A DNA stretch of 64,000 bases from Craterostigma plantagineum (Eukaryota; Streptophyta; Magnoliopsida; Lamiales; Linderniaceae), in assembly GCA_027422505.1 (NCBI GenBank), contig JAPQWV010000354.1, positions 558,001-622,000 on the forward strand, written 5' to 3'. This document shows, piece by piece, positions 33,746 through 47,000 of the stretch. Every line of letters begins with the position of its first letter. Position 1 is the stretch's first letter. The notes below the pieces were generated by a model. The model worked only from the letters and a program-made list of their open reading frames with translations, made no database searches and was not told where the DNA came from. The position numbers and the translations under genes are program-made.

Positions 33746-34317
33746 TAAAACACCAACATACACTAATCTAAAATCGCCCCTATTTTCTACTAAATCAACA
33801 TAAAATGGCATGCTCATCGTCAATTTCACAAAAAAAAAGAGTTAAAATGGAACAAAAAATACCTAAATGAAGATTTAATCGTCGACCACCGAGCTACCCT
33901 TAGCTGCCGCGTCGAACCACCTACGAGAATGGATGGAGTCGTCGGAACTGAGTGGAGTCTCCGTTCAAATGAATCGCCGTTCGTCTTTGCGGCTGAAAAT
34001 AAAAATTAAGGTGAAAGGAAGGAGAAGGAGATGATTTAAAATAAAAATATGCGACGGTCGTACCGCGTAACCGTCGCATAAAGTTAAAGCGACGGTTATT
34101 ATTGAACAACCGTCGTGTAAAAGTAAATTATACGCGACAGTTGTCTACAGAAACCGTCGCGTATTATGGAAGATGACAATACGCGACGGCTGTTCCAAAA
34201 CAATCGTCGCATAAAAATAAAAAAAATAAAATATTCGCCCGCTCCCTTTAGGCGACGGTTTTTTCACAACTGTCGCCTATAGTGCCGTGGCCAATTAATC
34301 ATTATGTACTAGTGCAA

Positions 34318-34711
34318 TTTCCAGCTAGCAAGTTGTTATTCCCAGCTACGAAGCAACGATACAATCTACAATGTTGAAATTCTTGGACAACCAATTCTAA
34401 TAATTATTCTTTTTTTTGTCCCTTACCCCGAACAATGTCGTTATAGTCCCGATACTCCAACTAAGTTCAGCATGAGTGTCGAATTGAGGGCTTCATCCTA
34501 ATATCGATCGGCGGTAGGTGAAGTTGCCTCTTATTATATTAAACGAGTTGAATTTATCCGAGGTGGCATATAAATTTCAACACAGACTACGATAGTCAAG
34601 GAGTTCAAGTGGGATTGAACCATTCCTCCATGTGAATATATAATAAGCTCGACCACTGACCATTAAGGACATGTTTTTTATATATCAATTTTAAAGGACA
34701 TGCACTTTACG
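34318..34711. other. Intergenic DNA, nothing recognised
   Basis: Spacer between the CACTA element and the compound copia structure. There is no open frame, repeat family or RNA signal I can support. It ends with GGTGT (34712-34716), the left TSD of the copia structure. Confidence 0.5.
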
Positions 34712-34716
34712 GGTGT

Positions 34717-35029
34717 TGTTATGAATATTACGGGATAATATTAAGATGTGAATGTTTTTGTATTGTTGTTGGATTATTGAAATTTGGATGTATTGGTGTA
34801 TTGTGTTGAATGTTGTAAAAAATTAGATGAGTATTAATTGATAAGAATGAGGTGTATAACTGTAATAAATGTTGTAATTAGGTGTAATAATGAATTTGTA
34901 GAAGTATAAATATGTGATTTGGGGTTGTGTAAATGGTATGAAGAAGTATTGAATAAAGAAGTTATTATCTCTCCAATATTACTGTAATCGTAATTAGTAA
35001 CACTTAATCGTTATAATATTTTTATAACA
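34717..35029 (+). repeat. LTR1(+) of the compound copia structure
   Basis: 313 bp, TGTTATGAATATTACGGG to TTTTTATAACA. It is preceded by the TSD GGTGT and followed by GTTATCAACAC, in the position of a primer-binding site. TATAAATATGTG near 34902 may be the promoter TATA element. Confidence 0.92.
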
Positions 35030-35597
35030 CGTTATCAACACAATCACGCTCCACCGTAGAGATCATCCTCCACTGTCGAAATTAACTCCGTCGAAGTTCT
35101 TCAACGCGTTCGATTGAGGTACCATAATTTTATTTTGTATGTATATCATCATTGAATTAAAAGTGATATACGTATTTCTCTATTATTGTGACTAATATTA
35201 AAACTTATATAATCAACGTATAACGAAACGACATAGCGCGAATGGTTTCGCGGATTATCGTTACTTAAAGTGATGTGAGGTCCAGATTTCGATTTCTCTT
35301 TGTGGCATTTGAAAATATTTTTAACGGATTTTACGAAAAATATTATTATTAATTGTCCTTAATAAAATGTACTTTTCTTTAGTATTACTTTTACTTAAAA
35401 TATATTATATTTTGAAGAATGTTCCTCGATCTGATCATTGAACATTTGCTTATGTGTATTATTATTAGTGGGCACTTCTTTTGACGTTGACAATGTTTTT
35501 CATAAGAATTTTTTGAAAGGAAGATACAGATGAAGATACTGACGATGATACTAAAGAAGATTAGTTATGTGTGTAATATTTTGTTATATTATCATTG
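35030..35597 (+). other. copia 5' leader, detached from its gag
   Basis: This matches the leader at 43425-43975 (blocks GAGATCATCCTCCACTGTCG, CGTATAACGAAACGACATAG, GTGATGTGAGGTCCAGATTT). It stops abruptly at CATTG where LTR2(-) begins. In the other copy the leader runs straight into gag. Confidence 0.88.
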
Positions 35598-35932
35598 TGC
35601 TATAAACATATTATAACGATTAAGTGTTTTACTAATTATGATTGTAGTAATATTTTAGAGAGATAATTAGAGAGATAATAACTTCTTTATTCAATACTTC
35701 ATATCATTTACACAACCCAAATCACATATTTATACTACTACAAATTAACTATTATACCTACAATTTACAACATTTACTACAGTTATACACCCCATCTTAT
35801 CAATTAATGCTCATCTAATTTTTTACAACATTCAATATAATGCCTCCAAATCTTAATACATCCAAATTTAAAAAATTCAACAACAATTCAAAAACATCCA
35901 CATCTTAATATTATCCCTTAATATTCATAACA
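35598..35932 (-). repeat. LTR2(-) of the compound copia structure
   Basis: 335 bp in reverse orientation. Its outer end abuts CATTG; its inner end abuts a polypurine tract (CCAAGAGGGAG on the minus strand), so it is the 3' LTR of the minus arm. Confidence 0.92.
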
Positions 35933-38599
35933 CTCCCTCTTGGATATTTTTCAAAGAATATGCCTCGTCAAAACCTTATTAGGAAAAACCCATGGATGAA
36001 AACCTAGTGAAGGAAAAAGAGTACATAATTCATTTGATACGCTCCATATGTTGCCTCGTTAAAAACCTAGAACAACCCGATGGGAAAACCTCAGTGGAGG
36101 AAAAAAGAGTGCAACACATATTTTCTCTCCCTGATGATAACATTACCAGAAGTCGTCGTACTCCGATTGAATACACCAATTTTCTAAAAATTACAGGAGG
36201 AAGTGCTTTGGTAAACAAGTCTGCGAGATTTTCGCTAGATCGCACTTGTTGTACATCAGTATCACCACTCTTCTCTAGATCATGCATAAAGAAAAATTTC
36301 AGTGACATATGTTTTGTTCTGTCACCTTTGATATATCCGTCTTTTAATTGGGCAATGCATGCCGCATTATCTTCATATAATGTCGTCGGAACTAACTTTT
36401 TCGACAATAGCCCACAAGTTTGTTGTATATGCTGAATAATTAATCGCAACCAAACACATTCTCGGCTAGCTTCGTGTGTAGCTAGAATTTTCGCATGATT
36501 AGATGACGGAGCAACTTTGCTTAACTGATCGCCATGAAATGGTAATTCAGCATCTGCATAGCCAATTAATTCCTCTTTCAATTCATTAGAATGAAATAAT
36601 CCCATATCAGTTGATCCTCGAAGGTATCGAAAATTCGTTTAACTCCATTCCAATGTCTATGAGTCGGCGAAGAACTGTTCGTGCCAATAAATTTACAGCA
36701 AATGCTATGTCAGGCCGCGTATGACCCGTAAGATATATTAGTGCTCCAATAGCACCGAGGTATGGTACTTCAGAACCAAACACTTCTTCATTATCTTCGG
36801 ATGGTCTAAACGGGTCCTTATTCGCGTCTAATGATCGGACTATCATTGGAATATCCAATCATCTTTTTCGTATAAGTCTCTTGATGGACAAATATTCCAT
36901 TCCTCAAATATTCTATTTGCAGTCTGAGACAAAATTTAGTTTTACCGAGATCTTTCATTTCGAATTCTCTTTTCAAACAACCAATGACTTTCGATAACTC
37001 TTCAGAGTTCCGAGTATATTGATATCATCAACATATACTGCAATGATAACAAACTCATTTTTAAATCTTCTCGTAAATATGCAGGGGCAAATTTGATCAT
37101 TTTTATTCCCGTCTTTCAATAAGTATTCACATCGTCGATATTACATATGTCCGGATTGTTTTAATCCATAAACCGCTTTGTTCAATTTAATTGAGTACTC
37201 GTCTCGCCGCCCTGAATTTTCAGGCAACCGGAATCCTCCCGAAAGCTTCATATAAATGTCACTGTCAAGCGAGCCATATAAATAAGTAGCGACAACATCC
37301 ATTAGATGCATATCGAGTACTTCACATACTGTCAGACTAATTACGTAACGAAAAGTAGTTGCGTCAACCACGGGAGAATACGTCTCCTCATAATCAATAC
37401 CAGGTCTCTGCGAGAAACTTTGTGCGACAAGCCGTGCTTTATATCTCACAATTTCGTTGTTTTCATTTCTGTTTCTGATGAAAATCCATTTATATCAAAC
37501 CGGCTTTACATTTTCTGGTATACGGACTACAGGTCCGAAAACTTTTCGCTTCTCAAGTGATTTTACTTATGCCTCGATTTCATCTTTCCATTTTGGCCTA
37601 TAATTTCTTTGTCTGCATTCGTCAGAGACCTTGGTTCATGATCCCCATTCTCATTAATCTCATTCATTTCATGTATCTTTATGTTAATTGAGAACTTATC
37701 GTCAACGTTGACTTCATCTCAGTTCCGTCTATTTCCATCCTCGGCGTAATTGATCGAGATATTACTATTTTTTATTTGTTCAGGTACCTGGATTTCATTC
37801 TTATCATCACTTATGCCCATCGACTCTTCTTTAGTCGATAAATCCTCGATTGGACCATTGTTATTATTTGCTCATTTTCTTTTTCGATGATTTTTATCTT
37901 TGGAACCCGATGACCTACCACGTTTCAGATGTGGTTTAGACTCAATACTATTCTTTGTTTGTTCTACAGGAACATAAATTCTCGGGAGCATTAACAGCTG
38001 GAATATGTGACTTGATCGCTCAATTCGGATCAGTAAAGCTATCTGACAATTGATTCGCTAAGCTTTGTAGATGAATTATTTTCTGAACTTCCAGTTAGCA
38101 TTCTTAGTTCGAGGATCATAATGATTTAGCGATGATTAATTCCAACTAATATTTGTTTCCACTTGTCTCTTTTCTCCCCCTTATGTCAGAAATTTGTTTC
38201 ATCGAAGTGAGCAAATCTGGCCGTGAATAAATTTCCAGTTAGTGGTTCTAAATATCTTATTATTGAAGGAGATTCAAATCCGACATATATTCCCAACCTC
38301 ATTTGAGGTCCCATCTTTGTGCGTTGTGGTGACGCAATTGGAACATATACCGCACATCCAAATATTCTAAGAAGGGAAATATCTGTTTCCTGACCACAAA
38401 CCATTTGCAACAGGGAGAGATCATGATAACGTGTTGGCCTGATGCGGATTACTGGCGTTGCATGTAATATAGCATGTCCCCAACGATGGAAGTTTCGACT
38501 TCACTAATAATGGCTTGAAATTAATTGCAGACGTTTAATCAATGATTCTGCAAGATCGTTTTGCGTATGAATATGTGGCAAAAGATGTTCAACATCAAT

Positions 38600-41207
38600 T
38601 GTGGCGCCCTGACTTCCACCACCCATTCTTACTACTAAGTTACGTGACTGCAACGATATAAGGAAATAATATATGCACAAAGGCGTACAAAATTTTTTTC
38701 CTTTTATATAAAGGAAACCACTCTGTACATTACAAAATATTCGCGAATCCTAAATACAAGGTAGAATGCGCATGCGTAACAAAAGAATTTCTATAGGCCC
38801 GCCACTCAGGTCGCATCCATGTACACACTGCCACCTCAAAAGTCATCCGGAAGCTTCAAAATTGGCCTCACCATCATAAAGATCACGTACCGTGATCTCG
38901 TGAACATACAACACATAAATACGTGGAATGAGCTTATAAAGCTCAGTAAGTGAAAGTCATGCATGTCATGCACGTGTCCTAGATTGCAAAGGCATCCGCG
39001 CCACTGCACCTTACTTCATATTTTTCTTGTATTGTCTTGTCATGTAGGGCCCTCGGCTATCTTGCTATGCACCATCATGGAGCTCAAATCCACTAAGGAT
39101 AAAAATGTATAAGTGACAATACCCACTCATGAGAGGCTAACCATAGGGCGCATTTTCAATCCCAATGTGGTTTCATACGTCATGCGGACGCTTCACACGC
39201 CTATTCTGAGGTAGCGAACCGAGATACCCTCGGTGTCGCTTAACCCCTCAGCTCGCATCCTCCAGGATTCACGTTCTGCCATGAGGGCTCGCCCTAGTAT
39301 CATGTATTATCTTGAACATGTCATGTCTTGAAAGCGGCGACATAAAAGTCACCATGGTAGCATAGAAGAGCCGTGACTCAACTGTGAGTCAACATCAGAC
39401 GCCCATATCGACGAATATTTATCGCTCTCAGGCGATCTTGTATCACGTATCCTGTCTTCAATTCTCATCGTGCGTGCATATGGACATGTTGTGAACATGC
39501 ATGTCATGTCGTCATATAACGTAAATAAATCACGTAAGAACCCATGTAAAATCATAGAAGCACATAGACACATATGCACATACAATTATGTGTTGTAGTT
39601 GGGACTTCCACTTACCTGTCGTCCAAGCTAAATGAACTTATTGCCTTGCCTTGTGAAATTCCTATTGTTTGACCCCTTTGGATAGAAATAGTATTATAAT
39701 ATCAGTGCTATATTTAATCTAAATAATTAGGCTGAACTAACTGTTTTGACTATTATAATTTGCTAAACCGTTAGTACTGATGTTAGTCTAAGCTAAGTTA
39801 GGGTTAATCGTCTAAGTCTCTTTTATGCACCTAGTTTCGCCCGATTCCTCCAAGGTTTAAAGATTATTGGATTTGGCCATGCATTGCCCTTACTTTCGAT
39901 CGAGTATATGTAGCATAGGGTTAGGTTTCAACCGATCCTTTATGCCTAAGTTTTGTTTTGCCGATCATGTCTTTACTCGTCATTGGATCGCCCGATTCCT
40001 CTCATGCATGTACTAGTTTCACCCGATTCATCTTCAAATTCCAAATATTCGCCGCGCCTTACACCTCTCAAAGTCGCCCGATTTGTCTCTTCTTACTCTA
40101 GTTTCGATCGAAAGCTAGAATCGCCGAGTTCTATATACTTTCGGCCGATTCCATGGCATCTCATATCATTCGATCGATTTGCATTATTTATGGGAATGGT
40201 TTCGCCGATCATTAGATCGACCGATTGTCCACCTCTTGAATTGTAGCTTGCATGTATACCTTCCATTCGGTCGATTTATTATGCCTTGGAAGCTCACTTT
40301 CGCCGCTTCATTCAATCGCCCGAATCCTTTGGTCCCTAAGTTGTTCGATCCCTCTTCTCAAAATCGCTCGATTCATGCATTGAAGACATTGCTTTTGCCG
40401 AGGGTTTATTAGTCACCAATCGCCCGATTCCTCCTAAATTTTAATTCGCTCGATTTGTTCATAGAACTTGCTAATATCCATCGAATCTTCTTCAAGCTAC
40501 CTCGTTTAAAATCTGCCCTCTATTTTATTACTTTCTTCAAACGTAACAATTGAAACCCTAGAATTAGTAAGTAACCTAAAATCGAAATCTTCCTTAAAAA
40601 CTATCCTAAATAGGAAAACAATGCACTCTAGTTCTCCCAAATTCTTTAGCCACGCGAAATATTAATCATAAAAGCTTAAACTTGACTAATGAGCTATAGT
40701 TAAAATCATTACCTCCTTACGTTGGAGATCTTGTTCTTTGTTTAGGCTTTTCCTTCCTCTGACTCTCCCTCTTACTCGTTTAGCTTACTCTCCTTTCTTG
40801 GAGTTTTTACTAATCGAACTTGTACTATTGAGAGGTTTAGATATGCTTTAAATCATCAAAGTAACGTGGATGGGACATGGGGTGACATAGGTTTCCTTAT
40901 GCTTAAGTAATTAATACTTATCTTATACTTCTTGGGCCTAAGCTAGGATGTAATAAAACTCAATTGATTATAGCTTTGTTTCGTTCTTAGTAATATTATA
41001 AATTTCGAACTTTCCCATATCTAGCCTATTACTGATACTTTCTCTTACCAAAACTCCTATGTCTTATACAAAGTTATTTTCTACATCCCAACTTGACTTT
41101 CCTACACGGTTGCATGAAATCATATAAGCACATAACATGCAGTTACATAATCATATATGATGCATGCATATTTATTGGGCAGCTTACTTACGGGACTCGG
41201 TATTACA
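38600..41207. mobile_element. Solo LTR (2.6 kb) inserted in the integrase region
   Basis: It begins TGTGGCGCCCTGAC and ends GGTATTACA, with the perfect 5-bp TSD TCAAT at 38595-38599 and 41208-41212. The copia integrase frame resumes on each side. Ends and internal phrases (CAGGTCGCATCCATGTACA, CTCAGTA) show it is a diverged relative of the 2.4-kb LTRs at 7879-12948. No second LTR or internal region is present, so it is a solo LTR left by recombination. Confidence 0.9.
39830..40460. repeat. Degenerate TCGCCCGATTC repeats within the solo LTR
   Basis: Variants of TTTCGCCCGATTCCTC recur irregularly about fifteen times (for example near 39836, 39986, 40019, 40073, 40306, 40358, 40420). The related 2.4-kb LTRs carry an unrelated short repeat at a comparable place, so the array seems replaced while the LTR backbone is kept. 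Confidence 0.7.
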
Positions 41208-43118
41208 TCAATACCGATCGACATAAAATAATGATTAAATGTCTTGGAAGTAAATTCACTAGCATTATCAAATCGAATAATCTGGAAAATGTGCTCTTAA
41301 TCTATTCAGCTGAGCAAGTAATCTCGCAAATGCCACATTTCCGTAGATAATAAACATACATGGGACCATCTACTTGATGCATCAATTAATACAATGAAAT
41401 ATATAAATGGTCCACATGATGGATGTATCAGCCCACAAATATCGCCATGTATACAATAAATGTACTGTCATTGGTAAACTTTTTGGATAGCATATGATTC
41501 GTTGTTCTAAGATATGTATAATAGCCCAATATCAAAAGACGGTAATATTTTCTAGGATTAATTTTCATTCGACACTTTTGTAATGTGCAAATATTCAATA
41601 TTCTCCTTTTGTGCAGTCTCAACATCATATCCGTTTTTTCGAATCGCTTTAAAGCTTAATAAATTTCTTTGAGACTTAGGGAATAAAATGCATTTTCAAT
41701 AATTACTCTTGTTCCTCTGGGCAACATTATATTAGCTCTTCCGGAGCCTTCAATTATATTTGTGCTCGCCGATGTAGTTATGACAATGGCTTCTTTCATA
41801 TCAAGATGCTCGAAATATTTCTTATTTTTCATAATTATATTAGTCGCTGCACATTCTGCAAGACATAATTCTCCATTGCACATGTTCATGTCCATCATAT
41901 AAAATCCTTTATAAACAAACGTATAATTATTAATACATATTACTGAAAACAAACGATACATAGCAAACACATGAATAGCATTCAAACAATAATAATTGTA
42001 GCAAACATAACATTCAAATGATACACGGCAAAGCATACAATAATTATGCATATAATTTATAAAACGATAGCTGGTCAAATTTCTTCATTTGCGAGGTTAG
42101 AAAATCGTCGACATCGAAATTAACACCTTCATCACTAACACCAGAAGTCGAAGCAATTTCTCCCTGAACAAACTTCGTTTCAATTTTTTTTCCTGTATCA
42201 ATTTTTTTTTCCTGTATCTTTTGATTCTTGATACAGCTCAACAAAGTATTTTGGCGTACGGCAAGTGCTGGACCAATGACCCGAACCACCACATCGGTAA
42301 CATCGTTCGTCATTAACTATTTGTCCAGTTTGCTTCTTCTCATTTTTACTGTCATTCTTCTTCTGGAGATTATGATGACTACCACGAAAACATTGATAAC
42401 ACCACCATGATAACTTCGGCCACGACCACGACCTTGACCACGGCCATGATATCCACCACGACCACGTCCACGACCTTATCTCGATTGTTATCATTATTAA
42501 CATTGACTACATTCACTTCAGGGAGTGTAGCAGCACCAGTCGGTGGGGATTCATGATTTTTCATTAGCAACTCATTGTTTTGCTGAGCCAACAGTAAGCA
42601 AGAAATAAGATCTGAGTACCTTTCAAATTTGTCTCTCGATATTGCTGTTGTAGAATAACATTTGGCGGATGAAACGTGGTGAACGTTTTCTCCAACATAA
42701 TTGCATCGGTAATAGTTCTCCACACAATTTCAGTATAGAAGTAATTCTATAAACTACAGAATTGTACACTCTTACCAATTTGAAATCTTGCAAGCGTAAA
42801 TTCACACCTTGCATCTGGGAGAATAACAGTTAGGTGGTTATATCGATCTTACCGATTTTTCCACAAGTCTTTCGGATCTTTCATTGTTAAGTATTCAATT
42901 TTCAGACTTCCATAAATGTGGTGACTAAGAAAAATCATTGCCTTCGCCTTGTCCTGCTCGGATGTCGTATTGGTCGGTTTGATGTATTGATTAGACCTTT
43001 AGCTTTCAAATGAATCTCGGCATCTAGTGCCCAATATAAATAATTTCGGCCAGTGATATCGAGTGCAACAAAGTCAAGGCTTGCCAAATTCGTCATTTTA
43101 CTATAAAAATTAACAATG

Positions 43119-43424
43119 TGTTATGAATATTAAGGGATAATATTAAGATGTGGATGTTTTTGGATTGAAATTTGGATGTATTAAGATTTGAAGGTATTGT
43201 ATTGAATGTAAATATTAGATGAGTATTAATTGATAAAATGAGGTGTATAATTGTAATAAATGTTGTAAAATTTAGGTAGTGAATTTGTAATAGTATAAAT
43301 ATGTAATTTGGGGTTGTGTAAATGTTATAAAGAAGTATTGAATAAATAAGTTATTATCTCTTTATTTATCTCTCTAACATTACTATAATCGCAATTAGTA
43401 AAACATTATAATATTTTTATAACA
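43119..43424 (+). repeat. LTR3(+) of the compound copia structure
   Basis: 306 bp, TGTTATGAATATTAAGGG to TTTTTATAACA. Its left end abuts CAATG and the minus-arm gag; its right end leads into a normal copia leader. Confidence 0.92.
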
Positions 43425-44015
43425 TGCTATGCACGATCACGCTCCGCCGTAGAGATCATCCTCCACTGTCGAAATCAACCTCCATCGAAGTTCCTCAACG
43501 CGTTCGATTGGTACCGTAATATTATTTTGTATGTATACCATCGTTGAATTAAAAAAGATACACGTATTTCTCTGTTATTCTGACAAATTTTAAAACTTAT
43601 ATAATCAACGTATAACGAAACGACATAGCGCGAATGGTTTCACGGATTATCGTCACTTAAAGTGATGTGAGGTCCAGATTTCATTCATCTTCGTGGCATG
43701 TGAAATTATTTTTAACGGATTTTACAAAAAAATATTTTATTAACTGTAATTTTCCTTAATAAAATATAATTTTCTTTAGTATTACTATTACTTTAAATAT
43801 ATTTTATTTTGAAGGATGTTGCTCGATCTGATCGTTGAACATTTTGCTTATTTGTATTATTATTACATGGGCACTTCTTTTCACGTTGACAATGTTTTTC
43901 ATAAGAATCTTTTCAAAGGAAGATACTGAGGAAGATACTGAGGAAGATACTAAAGAAGATTAGTTATGAGCGTAATAATTATTGTATTATTTTTTTTGTA
44001 TTTTTTTATAGTAAT
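43425..44015 (+). other. copia 5' leader of the plus arm
   Basis: Homologous to 35030-35597 and continuous with the gag start, showing the normal order LTR, leader, gag. At the site corresponding to CATTG this copy reads TATTG and has no insertion. Confidence 0.85.
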
Positions 44016-47000
44016 ATGACTAATTTGGCAAACTTTGAGTTTGATGCACTCGATACTGGCCGAAAAGTTTATCTTGAACACTAAATGCTGAGATTCATTT
44101 CAAAGCGAAAGGTCTATGCGATACCATCAAACCGACCAATACGACATCCGAGTAGGACAAGACAAAGACAATGATTTTTCTTGCCACCACATTCATGAAA
44201 GTCTGAAAATTGAATAGCTGACAGTGAAAGACTCGAAGACTTGTGGAAAAACCTGAAAGATCGATATAACCACCTAAAATTGTTATTCTCCCAAAAGTAA
44301 GGTATGAAATGGGTGAATTTATGCTTGCAAGCTTTCAAATAGGTAAGCGAATACAATTATGTTGTTTATAGAATTACTTCTACACTGAAATTGTGTGGAG
44401 AAACTATTATCGATGCAATTATGTTGGAGAAAACGTTCACCATGTTTCATCCGTCAAATGTTATTCTACAACAGCAATATCGAGAGAGAAGATTTGAAAA
44501 GTACTCAGATCTTATTCCTTGCTTACTGTTGGCTGCAGAACAATGAGTTGTTGATGAAAATCATGATTTCCGACCGACTGGTGCTGTTGCACTCCCTGAA
44601 GTGAATGCGGTCAATGTTAATAATGATAATAATCGAGGTAATGGTCATGGACGTGGACGTGGTCGTGGTAGATGTCGCGACCGTGGCCGTGGTCAAGGTC
44701 GTGGTCGTGGCCGAAGTTATCATGGTTGTGGTTATCAATTTTTCGTGGTAGTCATCGTAATATCCCGAAGAAGAAAGACAATAAAAATGAGAAGAAGCAA
44801 ACTGAATAAAAACTGAATGACGAATGATGTTACTGATGCGGTGGTTCGTGTCATTGGTACCGCAGTTGCCGTACGCCCAAATACCTTGTTGAGCTGTATC
44901 AAGAATCAAAGGATGAAGGAAAGAAAATTGAAACGAGCTTTGTTCAGGGAGAAATTGCTTTGACTTCTAGTGTTAATGATGAAGGTGTTAATTTCTATGT
45001 CGACGATTTCTGAACCTCTCAAATGAAGAAATTTGACAAGCGATCGTTTTATAAATTATATGCATAATTATAGTGTGGTTTGGCGTGTATCATTTGAATG
45101 TTATGTTTGCTATAATTATTATCATTTGAATGCTATTCCTATGTTTGCTATGTATAATTTGTTTTCAATAATATGTATTAATAATTATATGTTTGTTATA
45201 AAGGATTTTATATGATGGACACGAGCATGTGCAATGGAGAATTATGTCTTGCAGACTGTGCAACGACTAATACAATTCTGAAAATAAGAAATATTTCGAG
45301 CATCTTGATATGAAAGAAGCCAGTGTCATAACTAAATCGGCGAGCACAAATATAATTGAAGGCTCCGGAAGAGCTAATATACTGTTGCACAGAGGAACAA
45401 GGCTGATTATTGAAATGCCTTATATCCCCTTAAGTCTCAAAGAAATTTATTAAGCTTTAAAGCGATTCGAATTAACGAGTATCATGTTGAGACTGCACAA
45501 AAGGGAAATATTGAATATTTGCACATTACAAAAGTGATTTCGAATGAAAAATAATCGTTTAAATATTACCGGCGTTTGATACTTGGCTATACTATACATA
45601 TCTTAGAACAGTGAATCATATGCTATCCAAAAATTTACCAATGACAGCACATTTAATGTTTGACATGACCGGTTGGGCCATCCCGGTACATTAATGATGC
45701 GAAAAATAATTAAAAATTCACGCGGATATTTATTGAAGAAGCAGAAGATTTGAGGAATAGAATATTTGTCCACAAAGAGACTTATACGAAAAAGGTGTTG
45801 AAAAGATTTTTTGCATGGACAAAGCTCGTCCATTGAATACTCCAATGATAGAGATCATTAGACGTGAATAAGGACCCATTTAGACCATCCAAAGATAATG
45901 AAGAAGTGCTTGGTCCTGAAGTACCATATCTCAGTGCTATTGGAGCACTAATGTCTCTTACGAGTCATACGCGGCCTGACATAGCAGTTGATGTAAATTT
46001 ATTGGCAAGAACAATTCTTTGCCGACTCATAGACATTGTATGGAGTTAAACGAATTTTTCGATACCTTCGAGGATCAACTGATATGGGATTATTCTATTA
46101 TAATGAATTGAAAGAAGATTTAATTGGCTATGCAGATGCCGAATTTCTATCCGATCCACATAATGCTAGATCGCAAACCGATTATTTATTTACATACGGT
46201 GGAACTGCCATTTCATGGCGATCAGTTAAGCAAAGTTTAACGGCTACATCATCTAATCATGCAGAAATTCTAGCTATACTTGAAGCTAGCCGAGAATGTG
46301 TTTGGTGATGTTTTTAATAAAATAATTAAAAAATATTAACAATTAACAAGATAATTATGAAATCAAAACCACGAACTTCGTAAAAACAGAATACAAGTTA
46401 CGTAAGTCGTATAATATTTATACGAGTTAGTTGACCAGGCTACGATGGCGTGATGCGGCATTTCAAGTAACTCGTCAAAAGACTTACGAATTATATTTCA
46501 AGTAACTCGTATTTATATTTGACAAGTTACGACAGTGCCCGACCAACCTGCATGCGCATGCAGCATGTCTATTAATAATTCACGTAACTCGTAATATATC
46601 ATACGAGTTACTTGAATAGTGCAATAATTCATATAACTCGTATGCATATATTACAATTTACAAGTTACGTGAATAATGCAATAATTCACATAACTCGTAT
46701 GACGATATTACGAGTTACGTTTCTATAAATACCGCTTATCGATTTCTAACATAACACAAACAATTGTGTCGAGTCGTATACAAGTCATAGTATATTTCGG
46801 CGGCGAAATAATTCAATCATCCGATTCTACCGTCAAATATAGTATCCGTCCTTGCATAGGCGAATTCGTCGCAACACCAATTTTTTCCGAATTTATATCG
46901 TTGATGTTCGAACTACAGGTACTGATAGCAGTCATTGTTCGTTGATTGTTAATGCGAAAAATGAATACTTTCAACATTCCCGCCATTTTCTCAGCTACTC

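Larger units (their letters stand above)
28886..34314 (-). mobile_element. CACTA (En/Spm) DNA transposon, degenerate autonomous type
   Basis: The right terminus read inward is CACTAGTACATAATG; the left is CACTTGTATATAATACG. The 3-bp TSD CAA lies at 28883-28885 and 34315-34317, the CACTA standard. Both ends carry dense subterminal GCGACGGTTGT/AACCGTCGCGTA motifs in both orientations (28910-29165 and 34050-34285). Inside, on the minus strand, lie TNP2-type transposase remnants, a DUF8039-like block and a Ulp1-type protease block. The left first base pairs have drifted from CACTA to CACTT. Confidence 0.93.
35990..43096 (-). pseudogene. copia gag-pol remnant, minus arm
   Basis: From the gag ATG at 43096 (MTNLASLDFVALDITGRNYL) leftwards: gag, a Gly/Arg-rich stretch, the zinc knuckle CYRCGGSGHWSSTC near 42285, the protease region with IIEGSGRANIMLPRGTRV near 41720-41770, integrase (41208-41460 and 38190-38599, split by a solo LTR), RT (MRYKARLVAQSFSQRPGIDY and VVATYLYGSLDSDIYMKL at 37141-37449; a VYVDDIN motif near 37030) and RNase H (36030-36605, ending NLADLFTKALPPVIFRKLV). 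RNase H lacks an internal stretch of about 24 residues that the plus arm keeps. Many stops; inactive. Confidence 0.88.

Noticed and set aside
35598..43118. Simple nested insertion of one copia element into another
   Set aside because: It would leave leader(-)-LTR(-) after gag(-); the sequence shows LTR3(+)-leader(+) instead, so an extra recombination or autointegration step is required.
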